Assembly (NCBI RefSeq): GCF_000003605.2
Contig: NW_003145790.1
Span: forward strand, 139,426 to 203,425
Source of the DNA: Saccoglossus kowalevskii
Lineage: Eukaryota; Hemichordata; Enteropneusta; Harrimaniidae
Length of the DNA stretch: 64,000 nt
Direction of reading: 5' to 3'
The translations under genes were made by a program, and so were the position numbers. Positions 52,501 through 64,000 of the stretch are shown piece after piece. The notes beneath the pieces are model-generated. The model saw only the letters and a program-made list of their open reading frames with translations. It ran no database searches and was not told where the DNA came from. The first letter of the stretch is position 1; the number at the start of each line of letters is the position of its first letter.

Positions 52501-53403
52501 AAAAATGGTTGGTTCAAACCACTTTTGCCGGGGTGTGTCGCTCGACTAAATGCGCTCATTCACGAGAGTTATGAAACGTACCAGATACAGCATCGACTGT
52601 GTGCTGACATTTCTTACTGTGTCAGATCATACATTTTGTTTTGATAACTTTGCCATTTATTATATACAAATTTATACCATTGAATAAAACAAATTGAAAA
52701 GCAATCGCATCGTGATCTGCTATTTATATTCAACATATCTGAGTCCCTCACTATTAGTTTGACGTCTCTTGTTGAGGTTGGTTTGACCCAATTTGTTCCA
52801 ATCGCGTAACGATCTCCAGGCGCGCATAGAAAACCAGTCAGCAACTTAGATGGCAATGTTGCTATGTTGGTGCTCGGACCAGTATGGCGGTGACAGTAAA
52901 GTCGTGCCGCTGCATATATGGCGGTGGAGGGGGGGGGGGGGATGGTACCTGTCACCTGCGCATGCGTTAGATGACCATGACGTGTCATTGTTTACAAATA
53001 GGCGTCTACCCATGAGCCTTTACGTATCTAGCGTGTGTTGTCATCATTACTTGGGATCCAATTCCCGTGCGTGCGCAGGTGACGACCCTCCCGCTTTAAC
53101 TCTCCCACATTATGACGTTGGAGCAAGGAGCAATGCAATTTTCATTTTCACATGGCACAGAGCTCAGACGGTGTTGTGGACTTGACTGTGTCTTTCTCAT
53201 TATCGCGCAGGTGGCCGTTTTGTTATATAAAAAAAAAAAAACAAGAATCCACCGTACAGCGTCATATTGGATAAGGAGATTGGTCTATGCCAATATGACG
53301 TGTGAGGCGAAGCCGAACACATTATCCAGTCTACACCCTCCTGTATGTGATAATGTAACGCTACACGGTTATATAAACCTCTAACATTGGTGATTCATAA
53401 CAC
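49551..53403. other. Intergenic with two GC-richer patches
   Basis: Mostly A+T-rich. 50940-51100 is GC-richer and holds alternating purine-pyrimidine runs (GTGCGCGCGTA and TACGCGCACGCGCA). 52850-53230 is GC-richer, with a G12 run near 52929, an overlapping set of short open frames on both strands, and CGCGCAGGTGG-like sequence. Homopolymer runs lie near 50517, 50610 and 53230. TAATTA-rich AT tracts lie at about 50700-50775. Confidence 0.5.
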
Positions 53404-54247
53404 TTAAGGTAGAGATGCATGTTCTAGAGCACTTGGAAGTGACATTTTTTTTTTGCTTTTTATTATCCAAAAAGTCTTGGCTATATATAGACTGTTGAAA
53501 TTTTGTTGAATTGTGAATAGTGGAACATACTCAAAAAGCGATTTTAAAATGTAGATAACAGGTGCAAAATTATCTCTTTTGAATGCTGTACATAAATAAT
53601 AAAAAAAAACATGGTGAAAAAAAGAAATGACGGGATCTCCATATTATGCACTGTATTTAACTTTTTACATTATGAGCATCAGCAACCTTCTTACTGAGTG
53701 AATTGTTATGCAAATTAGAAATTATCTCAGCTTCTTTTTAGCGCACATTCCAGAACTTTAAAAAAAAAAGCTCCTAGACGCTTTGACCTTTTGTTTTGAA
53801 ATTTTCACAAATGATTAACGATGTGTTTATCTTCAAAACGCCGTCGGGCCATTGTTTTTAGTTGAACAGTGTTACAACAATCGTACAGACAACTAGCCTG
53901 GGTGTTAATTTATGCATAAACTTGAAGTAGTGAATTTGGGCTGCTGCCCTGCAAAATTGACAACTGGTTGACAGTTTTCAAGACGGCGCTTTCTTCATAG
54001 TAAACAGATGTACCCATAAACCATGGTTTAGAAGCTAATTTTTTTTAAATCACTTTTGACCCAAAAAGCACATTGTTGTGCATATTTCAAACTACAGTGT
54101 CCATAAAAATAAAATACTAACAAAACTTTAAAATTCATACAATAAGCTTTCAGAAAATATATAGTTTTGTGGACAAGGGAGGTTATCTTGGTTTCCTAAT
54201 TAACTAAATTTAAAATACCTGTCAGGCAAACTGCATCTCTTCCTTGA
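53404..54247. mobile_element. Possible TTAA-flanked TIR element of about 840 bp
   Basis: The left end reads TTAAGGTAGAGATGCA (53404-53419) and the right end, reverse-complemented, reads TCAAGGAAGAGATGCA: 14 of 16 identical, with a loose match for about 10 further bases. TTAA at the left and TTGA at the right would be a decayed TTAA target site, as used by piggyBac-like elements. The interior is A+T-rich and non-coding. Short TIRs make this less secure than the other elements. Confidence 0.4.
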
Positions 54248-56449
54248 GGGACGGCAGTCGTCGTGCCGCGTCCTGTTCGTTATGGGACTCATAGCGATGT
54301 ATACAACACGTGTAAAATACATTGGTTGTTTACATGAAATTCGAACACGCGCTGCGCCACGACAACCGCGCTTTAACAATAGACAGTGCGTCGCCCTCTA
54401 TTCCCAAATTAGGCGGACAATTGCAGACAGTTCACGTCAATTATAAAATTTATTATACAATTTCAAGCTAGCCAGGACTAAGCGAACGATATGTTGTGTT
54501 ATGTCATTATGTTATGCCAGTGTCTAGATTTGAATAGACTATTATGATTTTTTACGTCCAAAAAAGGTGGGTATCATAGAACCTTGTAGCAGACATGTCG
54601 CACACACTGCATACGATATAGTCACATAAGATATAAGATTTTTGGACGTTTATCGCTAGTCTAGTTTGCCTATCAGACATGGATTATTTATGTCAGTACA
54701 ATCTTTCAGTAGAAAGTCCACCGCTACTTCCACTAATTTGTACAATTTTAGGGTACATTTATAACGGGTTGAAATGCAACAACGCAGACTAATTTCTGGC
54801 TTGTACATGCTGACGAAATAACGTCGAAATCTGTTTTTATTTTGTGGCAATGCGTTAAACCTTGAGTTTGTTTATGATTGGGTGTAATGTAACACTCACG
54901 GTGCTTGCAATAAAACAAACCAGTCTACCCTAGATTTTACCAAAGCTGCTTTGCAAAGTTTGTGTCTCGTATTTCATAGCAGACAATCAACTTTATCTAC
55001 ATTTCACCTGTAAATACGTCATAAATATATTCACTATCTTATATAGTTGCGTTGTATTTTGAATAATAAAGTATGTTGCTGTGGGGCTTGAAGTGGCTGC
55101 TCAACATTGAGTGTTTTGCCTGCTGTCGGCTTTATATGGTGATATAAAACAATCTTTCATCAGTAATGTACAGCATCGTTTTCTATTTTAGAGCTCAAAA
55201 TATGCATAGCAATATTATTATATACTAAAACCGTAACGTCTGAAAATGTACCTCGCCGTTCTGTAAAACGAACATATAGAATCAGGATCAACACATTCGT
55301 CGTTATGAAGTGTTGGTGCAACTGGTATTCCTTTTTATTGAAGTCTTCGCTAGAAATCGACATTCAAAAACGAACACACACATATTTACGACAGGTTTTG
55401 CATTACACCGTCACTTGGTGTATCTTTCGGAATAAAATATACTAGCAATAACGCTCGTCAAAATTGGATATACTACTAGTTACTAATATTTCATATATGA
55501 ATGTTATTTGTGCAATGTCTCTTGGTTACGGGGGTTGTATATTACAATGTCATTCCTACACATATATTCCAAATGTTCATTGATAATTCTCATTACTTGT
55601 GATTTCTGCTCCTCTGGTACATTCAATACGTCGACACTAAATAACAACACACAATAATTTTTCTTCAGTCGGGATATAATTGGCATATGGAATTTTTAAA
55701 TGCAAAATCCTGGCTGGGTGCTTGTATTTATCCGGACCAATAGTAAGTGATACTCACTGTTTTAAGCTGTCGCCTGGCACAATATTTATAAAATCAACAC
55801 AACTGTGCATAGTTTGTCAATACTATTACAACAGGAATTATTGGACGGGTGATGCCATTTCGTTATTTTGAACATTGACTAAAACACTTCAAAGGTGTAT
55901 ATATTCTATTGTTTTCTTACTTCTCTGAAATAAGATGTATATCCAGAGTTGGTTCTTGTCGTTTTGAATAAATGAGTTAGTTAGTTAGACGGGGGATTTT
56001 CACCAAGTGTAATCATCTGCCTTTGAACATAGAGTCTTAGCGACATATTTCTTTGAATATTAACGAGCCTACCAATGAGCTGTACTCAACCATTTCATCC
56101 TCGTGCAATTTGCTGACTGGGGCATAACAAACTGAATATATTAATCAAATGTTAACATGATTTTGGTCTTTCGTCACTGTGTATTTTAAAACAAAATTTA
56201 GTCCATGTTATGCGCATGCGTGAAATGGGCAATGCTTAAAAATTGAATAACCTCATACTGTTGCTGTTGTTTTCATTGTTCGAAAACATCGCACGCTACT
56301 TCCTTATAATCACGCAAACTTTGTATTAGTTTATAATGACCTCGAGATGGTTAGTGAATAAACAACTTTTACTTGAACGGCATTGTTTCACATACCATGA
56401 ACGCGAACACATTTGTCACCCAATAGTATCAACATCTTAAACACATCTG
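54248..56449. other. Intergenic, nothing certain
   Basis: 54248-54430 is GC-richer and CpG-containing. A minus-strand frame at 55504-55686 encodes a charged stretch (VPEEQKSQVMRIINEHLEYM) but is short and unsupported by splice sites I can judge. No RNA gene or transposon ends were seen. Confidence 0.5.
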
Positions 56450-56520
56450 GCCGCCAAGATCTCGTCAAAGGTGGGAGAGTTGCGAGATTTGATTCTGTTT
56501 CTCCATATGGCGTTTCGTCC
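56450..56520 (+). repeat. AGATCTCG-core dispersed repeat, copy 3
   Basis: Begins TGGCCGCCAAGATCTCGTCA, then GGGAGAGTTGCGAGA, CTGTTTCTCC and ATGGCGTTTCG. Compare 39481 and 45352. Confidence 0.45.
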
Positions 56521-58096
56521 TATCCCTTCTATCGCCCCCTACTGTTTAAAATATCTTAGTTACCTAATTGGGTACAGTAGATACAGAAGGGGAGGGGGTA
56601 GAACACTATTTGAAGGGTAAATACAAGTCAGTGATCTCGTCGGCTATTATCGAGAACTTTTTGATGATCTAGTTCGACAATTTTAACTCAGTAATGAACA
56701 TTAGGAATTGTCCGAAACAGTCGAAGGAACAAAACAAATATTTTTCGATATTGTAAATATATGTTTATAATAACGCCCTTTGTGAAATAATTTCAGAAAT
56801 TTGTATACACATAATGTTTGCTTTTGTTATACGAATATACGTATGCTGATCGTGGTTGGAAAACCACGTTCCTATCTCATCGAAATAGCGTGCATGGAGA
56901 CAACACAGATCGAACAAGTACATTGTGTCAGCTCTCAACAATATCTGTCATTTTGGAGCGCACTTGTGAGATGTTTATCTTTTTCAAAGCCTTAGTGAAA
57001 AAAAGCTTCACGTTCTTTTGATCGAATGAAAAATACAATAAAACAACTTCATATTGGTTTTTGTGTGCGTTGATATTGACCCGACAGACTAGCGTACGTT
57101 TTATCATCGAGTTACAATGTCGATAGGTTCGCCTTATTATGAGGGTAATGGGGTTTTACATTGTTGTGTTTGACGGGTAAAATTGAATAATGTGCATAAT
57201 CTCTCGTCACAAAAGCTGCGTGTGTTTCTGATAACAGAACCATAGTGTCAATACCAACTAACAGCGTTCTGATTAGTTTCGACGTTGGTGGTACATTTAT
57301 ATTACGGGCGAACCATACCGTACTATCTACTTAATTAATTCCGAATTGTAATCATTGACAACATTATAACAGTATGTAATTAATGTTAACATATATAGAC
57401 TAAATTATATATGTATATATAGAACCACTATTGAATATGTATATTATTAACCAGCGAAGACAGGATATTCCATTTACCATCCCTAGAATATAGCAATTTA
57501 AGAATAAAGAACAAAGAACGGTGATTTAAAAAGAAAACTTTGGCATTTGGTGGTTTATTAATTAAGACGCGAACACGACTAGATAATACCCTGTTTGCAT
57601 TTCTATATCTAACCATACATTTACAATACTATCAGTCATTGGAAAAGTAACTAATATATAACATTCTTACATGTCAAATACGTTCCCATCGAGCGTCTGA
57701 ATACAATCAATGGACTGAATAAATACACGAAACGTGCCAGGTGATATATGACGTCAACAATAACGTAGCTGTGCGTCTCTACAATTGCCTAAATTATGGA
57801 CATATTGTACAATTTATGGACATCCTTAGTTTTGAGTTCTGAAAATAATATTCCGTAATAGTATATGTGCTGCGTTGCGGATATAGACAGAATGGTTTAC
57901 ACATAGGGTGCTCAAACACAAGTAAGCAAGTAATTATTCAACAACAGCCATTTGTACACAATATTTGCTTTCTCGTCATAAAACAAACATTGTTGGTCTG
58001 TGAACGATGACTTAGTAGTATCATCATTTTCTATTCATTGTTTGGAAACGACAACCATTAGGTAAGATATGCTAAACAGTTAAAAAATGGTGTATN
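56521..58096. other. Intergenic, nothing certain
   Basis: A+T-rich sequence with AT runs near 57395-57420. The open frames 56801-57021 (+) overlap in two phases and look like chance. No mobile element ends were seen. Confidence 0.5.
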
Positions 58097-58582
58097 NNNN
58101 NNNNNNNNNNNNNNNNNNNNNNNNNNNNNNNNNNNNNNNNNNNNNNNNNNNNNNNNNNNNNNNNNNNNNNNNNNNNNNNNNNNNNNNNNNNNNNNNNNNN
58201 NNNNNNNNNNNNNNNNNNNNNNNNNNNNNNNNNNNNNNNNNNNNNNNNNNNNNNNNNNNNNNNNNNNNNNNNNNNNNNNNNNNNNNNNNNNNNNNNNNNN
58301 NNNNNNNNNNNNNNNNNNNNNNNNNNNNNNNNNNNNNNNNNNNNNNNNNNNNNNNNNNNNNNNNNNNNNNNNNNNNNNNNNNNNNNNNNNNNNNNNNNNN
58401 NNNNNNNNNNNNNNNNNNNNNNNNNNNNNNNNNNNNNNNNNNNNNNNNNNNNNNNNNNNNNNNNNNNNNNNNNNNNNNNNNNNNNNNNNNNNNNNNNNNN
58501 NNNNNNNNNNNNNNNNNNNNNNNNNNNNNNNNNNNNNNNNNNNNNNNNNNNNNNNNNNNNNNNNNNNNNNNNNNNNNNNNNN
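58097..58582. other. Assembly gap (486 N)
   Basis: Unknown bases; a TA microsatellite lies about 80 bp to the right. Open frames spanning it are artefacts. Confidence 0.99.
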
Positions 58583-58657
58583 GAACAGCACTTGATATTC
58601 AGGGCGCCTTTGTTTGTTGATAATGACCATATGCTGTGACGTATGTCCGAATCTTAA

Positions 58658-58661
<4 letters not shown>

Positions 58662-58739
<78 letters not shown>

Positions 58740-58745
58740 TTGTGT
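58662..58745 (+). repeat. (AT)n microsatellite with short (GT) tail
   Basis: About 71 bp of uninterrupted AT followed by GTGTGTTTGTG. Several apparent Tyr-Ile repeat frames on both strands come only from this tract. Confidence 0.98.
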
Positions 58746-61700
58746 ACGCGGGACATTTGGGGTCACGGTTTGTTGACGGGGCATCTACAGTCGTTAGATA
58801 GATGTGCTTGAATAACTTTAAATTTTGCCGAGACAAAGACGGAATAAATGCCATTCATCAGGACCGAGTGTTCAATATTTATATAAATCCACACAAAGCA
58901 AGATACGACGTCAAGGCATTATTTTCAGTTTAATTTCCATTTTGAATCCTGTCAGTCATGCGAGATGATCTTGAACGTGACAATGCATTTCTTTAAACAA
59001 TTTCGTGATGGTTTTCAATTGCCTTTTTCAATATTGGCAGAATAATAATCGAAGCACTCAGATGACCACATATGACCTTGAATTGTGGATTATGTACACC
59101 TATTGCAAAATGTAAATGTTAATGTTGACAGATTAAAAAAAAACATCATTTGTATTATGTGAGAAACTGCGGGAATCGTGTTCTCCCGTTGGGTTAGCCA
59201 CCGCGATATTCAAAGGTACGATATTCACACTACGCAATACCTTTTCCACCCCAGGCCAAATTCTAAATTGAGATATAACATTTGTTTTTATGTTCCTGCA
59301 ATATGTGAGTAGTGGTCTCGTCGTATGGATTATTATCATGGATAATGGCATTTTGAAACCTGCAAATAATTAATGAATAGTTACTTCATAACGTTCTATG
59401 ACAACAGTTTCGGGTAATTCCACTTTTATTGGAGATATTTTTTTCTAAATTCTTTTCAAAAAAATAAATAAATAAAAGGTGCACAAGCTCCCGATTTCAC
59501 ATCCGACTATTGATGTGGATTAAAAGTAAAAGTATCAATACCATACGAAAGATTTATTTACTCTAATCCGATATTACGTTTACTTGTGAGATTAGAAACC
59601 TATTTATACATTTCCAATACGATTATACTTTTGTGCTTAAAGATTATATTTCTTTTTCTTGCGGGCAAGATATAAGAAACGTGTATAAGGTTGCTTAGTT
59701 CCGACCAACGTCTCCCGGTGTTCAGCGTTCAAATATAAACGATTACTTAATCATAAAATCTTTAACTTTTCAGTGTAGTAATAAATTCATATTACCATGA
59801 AACGTCGTTTGAAAATATTGTCTTTGGCTTATCGGGTTAGCGCTGCACATGTTTAGATAATATATAGGAGTTTGCTTAATAGAACTGTCTTGCCGATAAC
59901 GCGGCATTTTATTAGTTATTACTAAAATAAGGATGGGAATTAGACATAAATGTTCAGGCTAATGTGATACCATAATCCCGGTTATAAAGTATGGGCCTTG
60001 AAAGAAGGAAATATTCACTTATTTGTTCGTATTGTTCAAAAATTCAACTCTGGCCATCAGACAGACTAATATTCGAATCGTATCCAGTTCTGTTCTATTT
60101 ATATCTGCGTAATGTAAATCTATATTTCTATAAATGTATCTATAACGATGAATTTTGTACTAATAGTTGTTTTACGCATTCACGTGGCCACAAGACAATT
60201 AAACAGTGACCTTAGATGGATACAGCAAATGTTTATTTTGTATATCGCTTAAATCCAACATACCCGGTTCTCAAATTCGCGAGTGACCGTTTTCTGCATA
60301 TCAATGGCATTTCAAACTGAGGGAAGTTACGTAACAGTAGAAAGTCACATTTGCTGAATTAAAAATGTTTACGACGAATAGTATATCATATGAAGCATGA
60401 CGTCATCAACTTATTGTATGATATTAGCTGATAGGTTATAATATGACACATACGAGAAGATTTTGATGAACAAAGATGGCGGATCAAAAACTAGACATTT
60501 TCTTTGTTTTGTTAATTTGTCCAAAAGTACTTCGACTATGACAGATGACCGTTTTACAATTTTAACTAGGCAACATGATTAAATGTTTAGGTATGCATTG
60601 TACTTTTATTTGTTGTAGTTTTCCGCAAAGTAGTATTCGTGTATTACACAAATGAGCATGCGCGCTGACAAATAATTATGCATTGCAAAGTAACCTTTTC
60701 CGTTTACAGTAAATCAAAGAGAATATATATATTCTTATACGAAAAAAAAACATACTAAGAAATTAAACAACTCTATGTTTGTTGTATTTTTGATAACAAT
60801 TGTGAGAGGTTAGTATAATAAGATGCCACCTCATGTATAGTAATCATTATTGTTTTAATTCAATAAATAGAAATAAACAAGGTATGGCGAAGACATTTTG
60901 GATGACCTACCTGTGTAAGACATATGGTACATTGATGTGTTTTATTGTGTGCGTGTGGGTAGTAGTCCCCGGGTCGATCGGTTATATTCATACATAATCC
61001 TTATTCGGAAGGAATTCGTGATGTGAATATCAATTGGAGCGATTTTTACGAATATAATTATGTGGGAGTCTGATTGAATGTAGTTTCTTGTTAGATTGCA
61101 CGTAACACTATTTAGATATAATTCATGAATACTTTACGCCACAAAGATAGTTCATACTTGCTAAAATGCATCCATTGAATTGCAATTCAAACCTCGTCGT
61201 TTGTGGCGCTAACACAATACCGGTTTCAGGTTACGCAACGGCATTAATATTTGATGGGATAAAGTTCAATCTAGCAACACAGTATATAACGCTGCCAAGT
61301 CCTTCCATGTTAATTCAAATAACATGACGTCTTACATTGTTTCATACCATGTCACATAGTATACACGCAAAGATCTTTGTTGGCATTTCGCGGGTGATGT
61401 TTTTGATCAGCAATCGGAGTGGGAGTCAAATAGCATGCCTGTTCACCCCGTTAAGGGCAGTACAATATTGTGAAGTAAATTGCGAAATGGAAACCATGTT
61501 TCGTACAAGCAAACCCATACGTTTGTGAAATATAGTTTGAAAAAATACATTAATGCCGATGTTAACACCGTTTTACAATTCTGCGACCAGTCTCAAAACA
61601 AGATGGTAGCCCAGATTGCATTACCGTTGAATCATGAGGTAGTATGTATAGTTATTTAGAAATAATTAATTTCTGCTATGACGAAATCAAGCTAATTGGC

Positions 61701-62504
61701 ATGTTAGTTATAATTAACAGACACGTGTACAACGTATAATTAGTGTTTATTAAAAGCAGTATGCATGATATAAATAAATGAATTTAAAAAAAAATAATCA
61801 GGATGATGTTATTTTTTTTTATTTTCAATGTGTTTACTATTCAACGACCACTCATTACAGAATGTTTTAAGTAGTACTTCATAATGGTACGGGAGTGACC
61901 AATTATAACTGTGCAATTTATATTAATAATACTATCCCCACACTTCCAGCTTCTAGATGCGGAAGGAAAACTCCACTTCCGTATTTAGTATAGCATTCTC
62001 CCAGTTCGTGTGAATAAGATCAGCTTGATAAAGGTAGTCCTTACTTTACATTTTCTTTACCCGTCCATTAGGCTTTTTGCTTCTTCACATTTGTTCAGTG
62101 GAGAAGCAATTTGAGCCAGTGTTGTTGTATAAAAGATATTTTGGGAGCATCTGTGGCGCTTTCAGGTACAATTTACATGCATATGTGCATTGCGTCCGGT
62201 CACGTAAGTGTAAAAAAACTTGCCAACTGAAGCGAGCGTAATCGGCCGGTGAACTTTATTTTATACTGTATTAAGCAAGACGCCTTTTCATATGCAATGC
62301 AATTATTATCAGTTTGTCAATAGGATGTCCAATTACAGTCAACCAAATAACCCGTCACTGTGGCGTGAATATCCGCGGATTTCACCTTGAAGCTTTTCTC
62401 AGGGGGAGGGGGCATCCGGGCATTGTCACCGTCTGCCAAACATCACAGTGAAAACAAAAGCCGAAAACTCTCGGAAAACTGTACTTTTGAGATAGTTGTT
62501 GAGA
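58746..62504. other. Intergenic, nothing certain
   Basis: A+T-rich sequence. A minus-strand frame at 59133-59351 follows an acceptor-like TTATTTGCAG and reads TYCRNIKTNVISQFRIWPGV, but it is short and unidentified. A YY1-like AAGATGGCGGA lies near 60474. I see no transposon ends or RNA genes. Confidence 0.5.
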
Positions 62505-62619
62505 CAGTGGCGGCGGTACCGGGGGGAGCAGAGGAGGTGGTCGCCCACCCGAAAACAATTTTGGTAATCTAGATTTCAGATCTCGCCCACACATGGAAAA
62601 TTTCGTGCCACCGCCTCTG
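62505..62619. mobile_element. Very short CAGTGGCGG-type TIR element
   Basis: The left end CAGTGGCGGCGGTACC and the reverse complement of the right end, CAGAGGCGGTGGCAC, match over about 12 of the first 15 bases with one indel. CAGTGGCG-type ends are common in hAT-like elements. The interior is GC-rich on the left. No 8-bp target-site duplication is evident, so this may be a fragment or a decayed copy. Confidence 0.45.
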
Positions 62620-62689
62620 TAAGAATCTCCTGAACAGTGTAACTAGATTACCCCTATAAGTGCAACATGTATCAATTTGGTTGCTCAGG

Positions 62690-62850
62690 ATTACTCATTG
62701 TTGAGTTTTTGCTGTTTTCTCGACTTTCGCTGTTATCACGGGCTCCTCGACCAACGTTTCACTGCAGCTCGCGCAGAGCCCGCGAAAGTACCTGGTACAG
62801 TTGTTCGCGTCCTAGCGAGGTAGAACGTTCTGTGACGTAGCTCCGCGACC
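62690..62850 (+). promoter_or_regulatory. CpG-richer patch upstream of candidate exon
   Basis: This patch has clearly more CpG than its surroundings (GCTCGCGCAGAGCCCGCGAA, GACGTAGCTCCGCGACC) and sits just before the splice-flanked open frame at 62907. It may be a promoter or 5' UTR, or another GC-rich repeat remnant. No TATA box or start site can be fixed. Confidence 0.2.
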
Positions 62851-62906
62851 GATTGTTTTTGTGTGAATATTAATTGACCCTTGTACCTCTATCTGATCCT
62901 TTACAG

Positions 62907-63046
62907 GACAGCATCTTCTGATGAATATTCATGAGCGCGTCAGCAGTATGATGACATCTAAATACGCATCTGTAATCAACAAGCGTCCGTGCGGGCTCTC
63001 TCACGAAAGCTGTTTCCGAAAATCGGCTGTTGAAGTCTCGTATAAG
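62907..63046 (+). CDS. Candidate host exon (unknown gene)
   Basis: This is the best-supported host coding segment in the window. Upstream is a pyrimidine-rich acceptor ending CTATCTGATCCTTTACAG, with a branch-point-like TTAATTGAC about 35 bases before the AG. Downstream is the consensus donor AAG|GTGAGT at 63047. Of the three frames only one is open through all 140 bases. It reads QHLL, then MNIHERVSSMMTSKYASVIN, then KRPCGLSHESCFRKSAVEVS, then YK, and ends exactly on a codon at the donor. An internal ATG at 62921 could be the start if this is the first coding exon after a 5' UTR exon in the CpG-richer patch. No domain is recognised, and I do not see the partner exons in the remaining 950 bp. 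Confidence 0.35.
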
Positions 63047-63280
63047 GTGAGTTCATTAATTTGGGGAGAATACGCACATATATTACTGAATTGGTTGAAA
63101 TATATCTAACTACAAATCTAGTAGAGCGTGTGTAATTACATATACCCCGTGTAGAAATGTTACGAACTGCTGAGGAAAGTGCGCTTTGTAGGAAGCAATT
63201 AATAAGCGACGGTATGTGAGAAAATACTTATTAAGCGCGTTGTGGTTATGAGTATTGGCGTAACAGACAGTTATAAATAA

Positions 63281-63580
63281 CTACTTTTCCAAACGCTTGT
63301 CATATGTCAACCTCGTTTGTAAATACCGTATGCTAGATTCTACTGGTGGCAGACCATGTCTAAAATTCACCATATCCTCGGCAAATTTGTGAATTCCACG
63401 GGGTACTGCACAAGGGTGGGGCTGGCTGACTGGAACATCGTCATGCATGAGAGTCGTCCGCAGCACATTTATAAAAAAAAACGGTAAAACATCGAATGAT
63501 TGAAGGGGGTAGTTATCGCGATTGTGTGAGTTCAATACGGGTTCCATACTAAGCGCGGCAACATATACACAAGTGTCCAA
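63281..63580 (-). CDS. Unidentified open frame
   Basis: A minus-strand frame of about 99 codons with balanced composition. The first in-frame ATG gives MEPVLNSHNRDNYPLQSFDV, and the later part reads GIHKFAEDMVNFRHGLPPVE. There is no recognised domain and no clear splice acceptor. It runs opposite to the candidate exon at 62907-63046. Length alone does not exceed chance, so confidence is low. Confidence 0.15.
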   Translation of the reverse strand: MDTCVYVAALSMEPVLNSHNRDNYPLQSFDVLPFFFINVLRTTLMHDDVPVSQPHPCAVPRGIHKFAEDMVNFRHGLPPVESSIRYLQTRLTYDKRLEK

Positions 63581-64000
63581 CGCTCATTTAATGTAATTGT
63601 GAACGTGAAATGTGAAGAATGCGTAGAGTTTTCTGTAGCTATGAAGGTTATGTCTGCACACGGTCAAAGTTGGTGAGTCAATAATTCGTCAATAGATTGA
63701 CATTCATAGTTTTAGACAACATTTGTATGAACCACCACTGTATTACTAAACGTTGGCGTAAACACAGCTGTATTTTTGTGTCATTCGCCCAATCACTGGT
63801 CAGTCTCGTGTTAATCGCATTATCCACATACGATCACACAATGGAATAAAGAAAATCGTGTCCTTCAACATCGTAATCGTCTATCGCTGTTCCACGTTTT
63901 TGATATAGTGCAGCGCGTTTGAATTTCGTGTTAAATAAAGAATGTGTACGCCTTCCATCGAACAAGCGACGCAGTGACCATCGACCATTGGCATTTTAAA

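Noticed and set aside
56801-57021. Two overlapping + strand frames
   Set aside because: Both are short, in different phases over the same DNA, with no motif or splice support.
58058-58854. Open frames with Tyr-Ile repeats or long X runs
   Set aside because: They come from the AT microsatellite and the second assembly gap.
1-64000. Retrovirus-like, Polinton or other capsid-bearing elements
   Set aside because: I saw no LTR pairs, protease, integrase or capsid-type motifs; the only reverse transcriptase belongs to the LINE.
1-64000. Functional tRNA, rRNA or snRNA genes
   Set aside because: No complete box pairs with a cloverleaf, and no recognisable rRNA or snRNA sequence, were found by eye; a dedicated scan could still find one.

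Overview
The window looks like non-coding, A+T-rich (about two thirds A+T by eye) DNA from an animal nuclear genome, probably a marine invertebrate. I cannot name the species. The evidence is a decayed L1/Tx1-type LINE, several small terminal-inverted-repeat (TIR) elements, many microsatellites, two runs of N typical of scaffold gaps, and no operon-like gene packing. No protein-coding host gene can be identified with confidence. Most open frames are of the length expected by chance in A+T-rich DNA. The best single host-exon candidate is 62907-63046 (+), which has a strong acceptor, an open frame and a consensus donor.

Layout. 1-99 is a GC-richer small inverted-repeat element cut by the window edge; a second member of the same family lies at 27485-27614 in the opposite orientation. 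4560-9231 is a near full-length but dead L1/Tx1-type LINE on the + strand: ORF1 with a coiled coil and RNA-binding domain, then ORF2 with endonuclease, reverse transcriptase and C-terminal region, then a short A-rich tail. 10833-11600 is a minisatellite of exactly 16 units of 48 bp. 11601-25386 is mostly plain intergenic sequence with a few weak open frames. 25387-26051 is a foldback element of about 665 bp with arms of about 150 bp. 28087-28320 is a TA-flanked MITE of about 230 bp. 33972-34052 and 41062-41131 are two strong hairpins of microRNA-precursor size. 34700-34985 and 40735-40885 are cryptic simple-sequence tracts. 35340-35413 is a possible tRNA-like SINE head. 36659-36803 is an (ATTC)n tract. 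42738-43318 and 58097-58582 are gaps; each is flanked by a repeat (a decayed satellite at 43395-43880, a TA microsatellite at 58662-58732). Three related short repeats carrying an AGATCTCG core lie at 39481, 45352 and 56450. 53404-54247 is a possible TTAA-flanked TIR element. 62505-62619 is a very short CAGTGGCGG-type TIR element. GC-richer sequence at 62690-62850 precedes the candidate exon.

No genes can be shown to work together here. The window is best read as intergenic or intronic DNA shaped by transposons, with its most original content in the small inverted-repeat families, the two hairpins and the 48-bp minisatellite.
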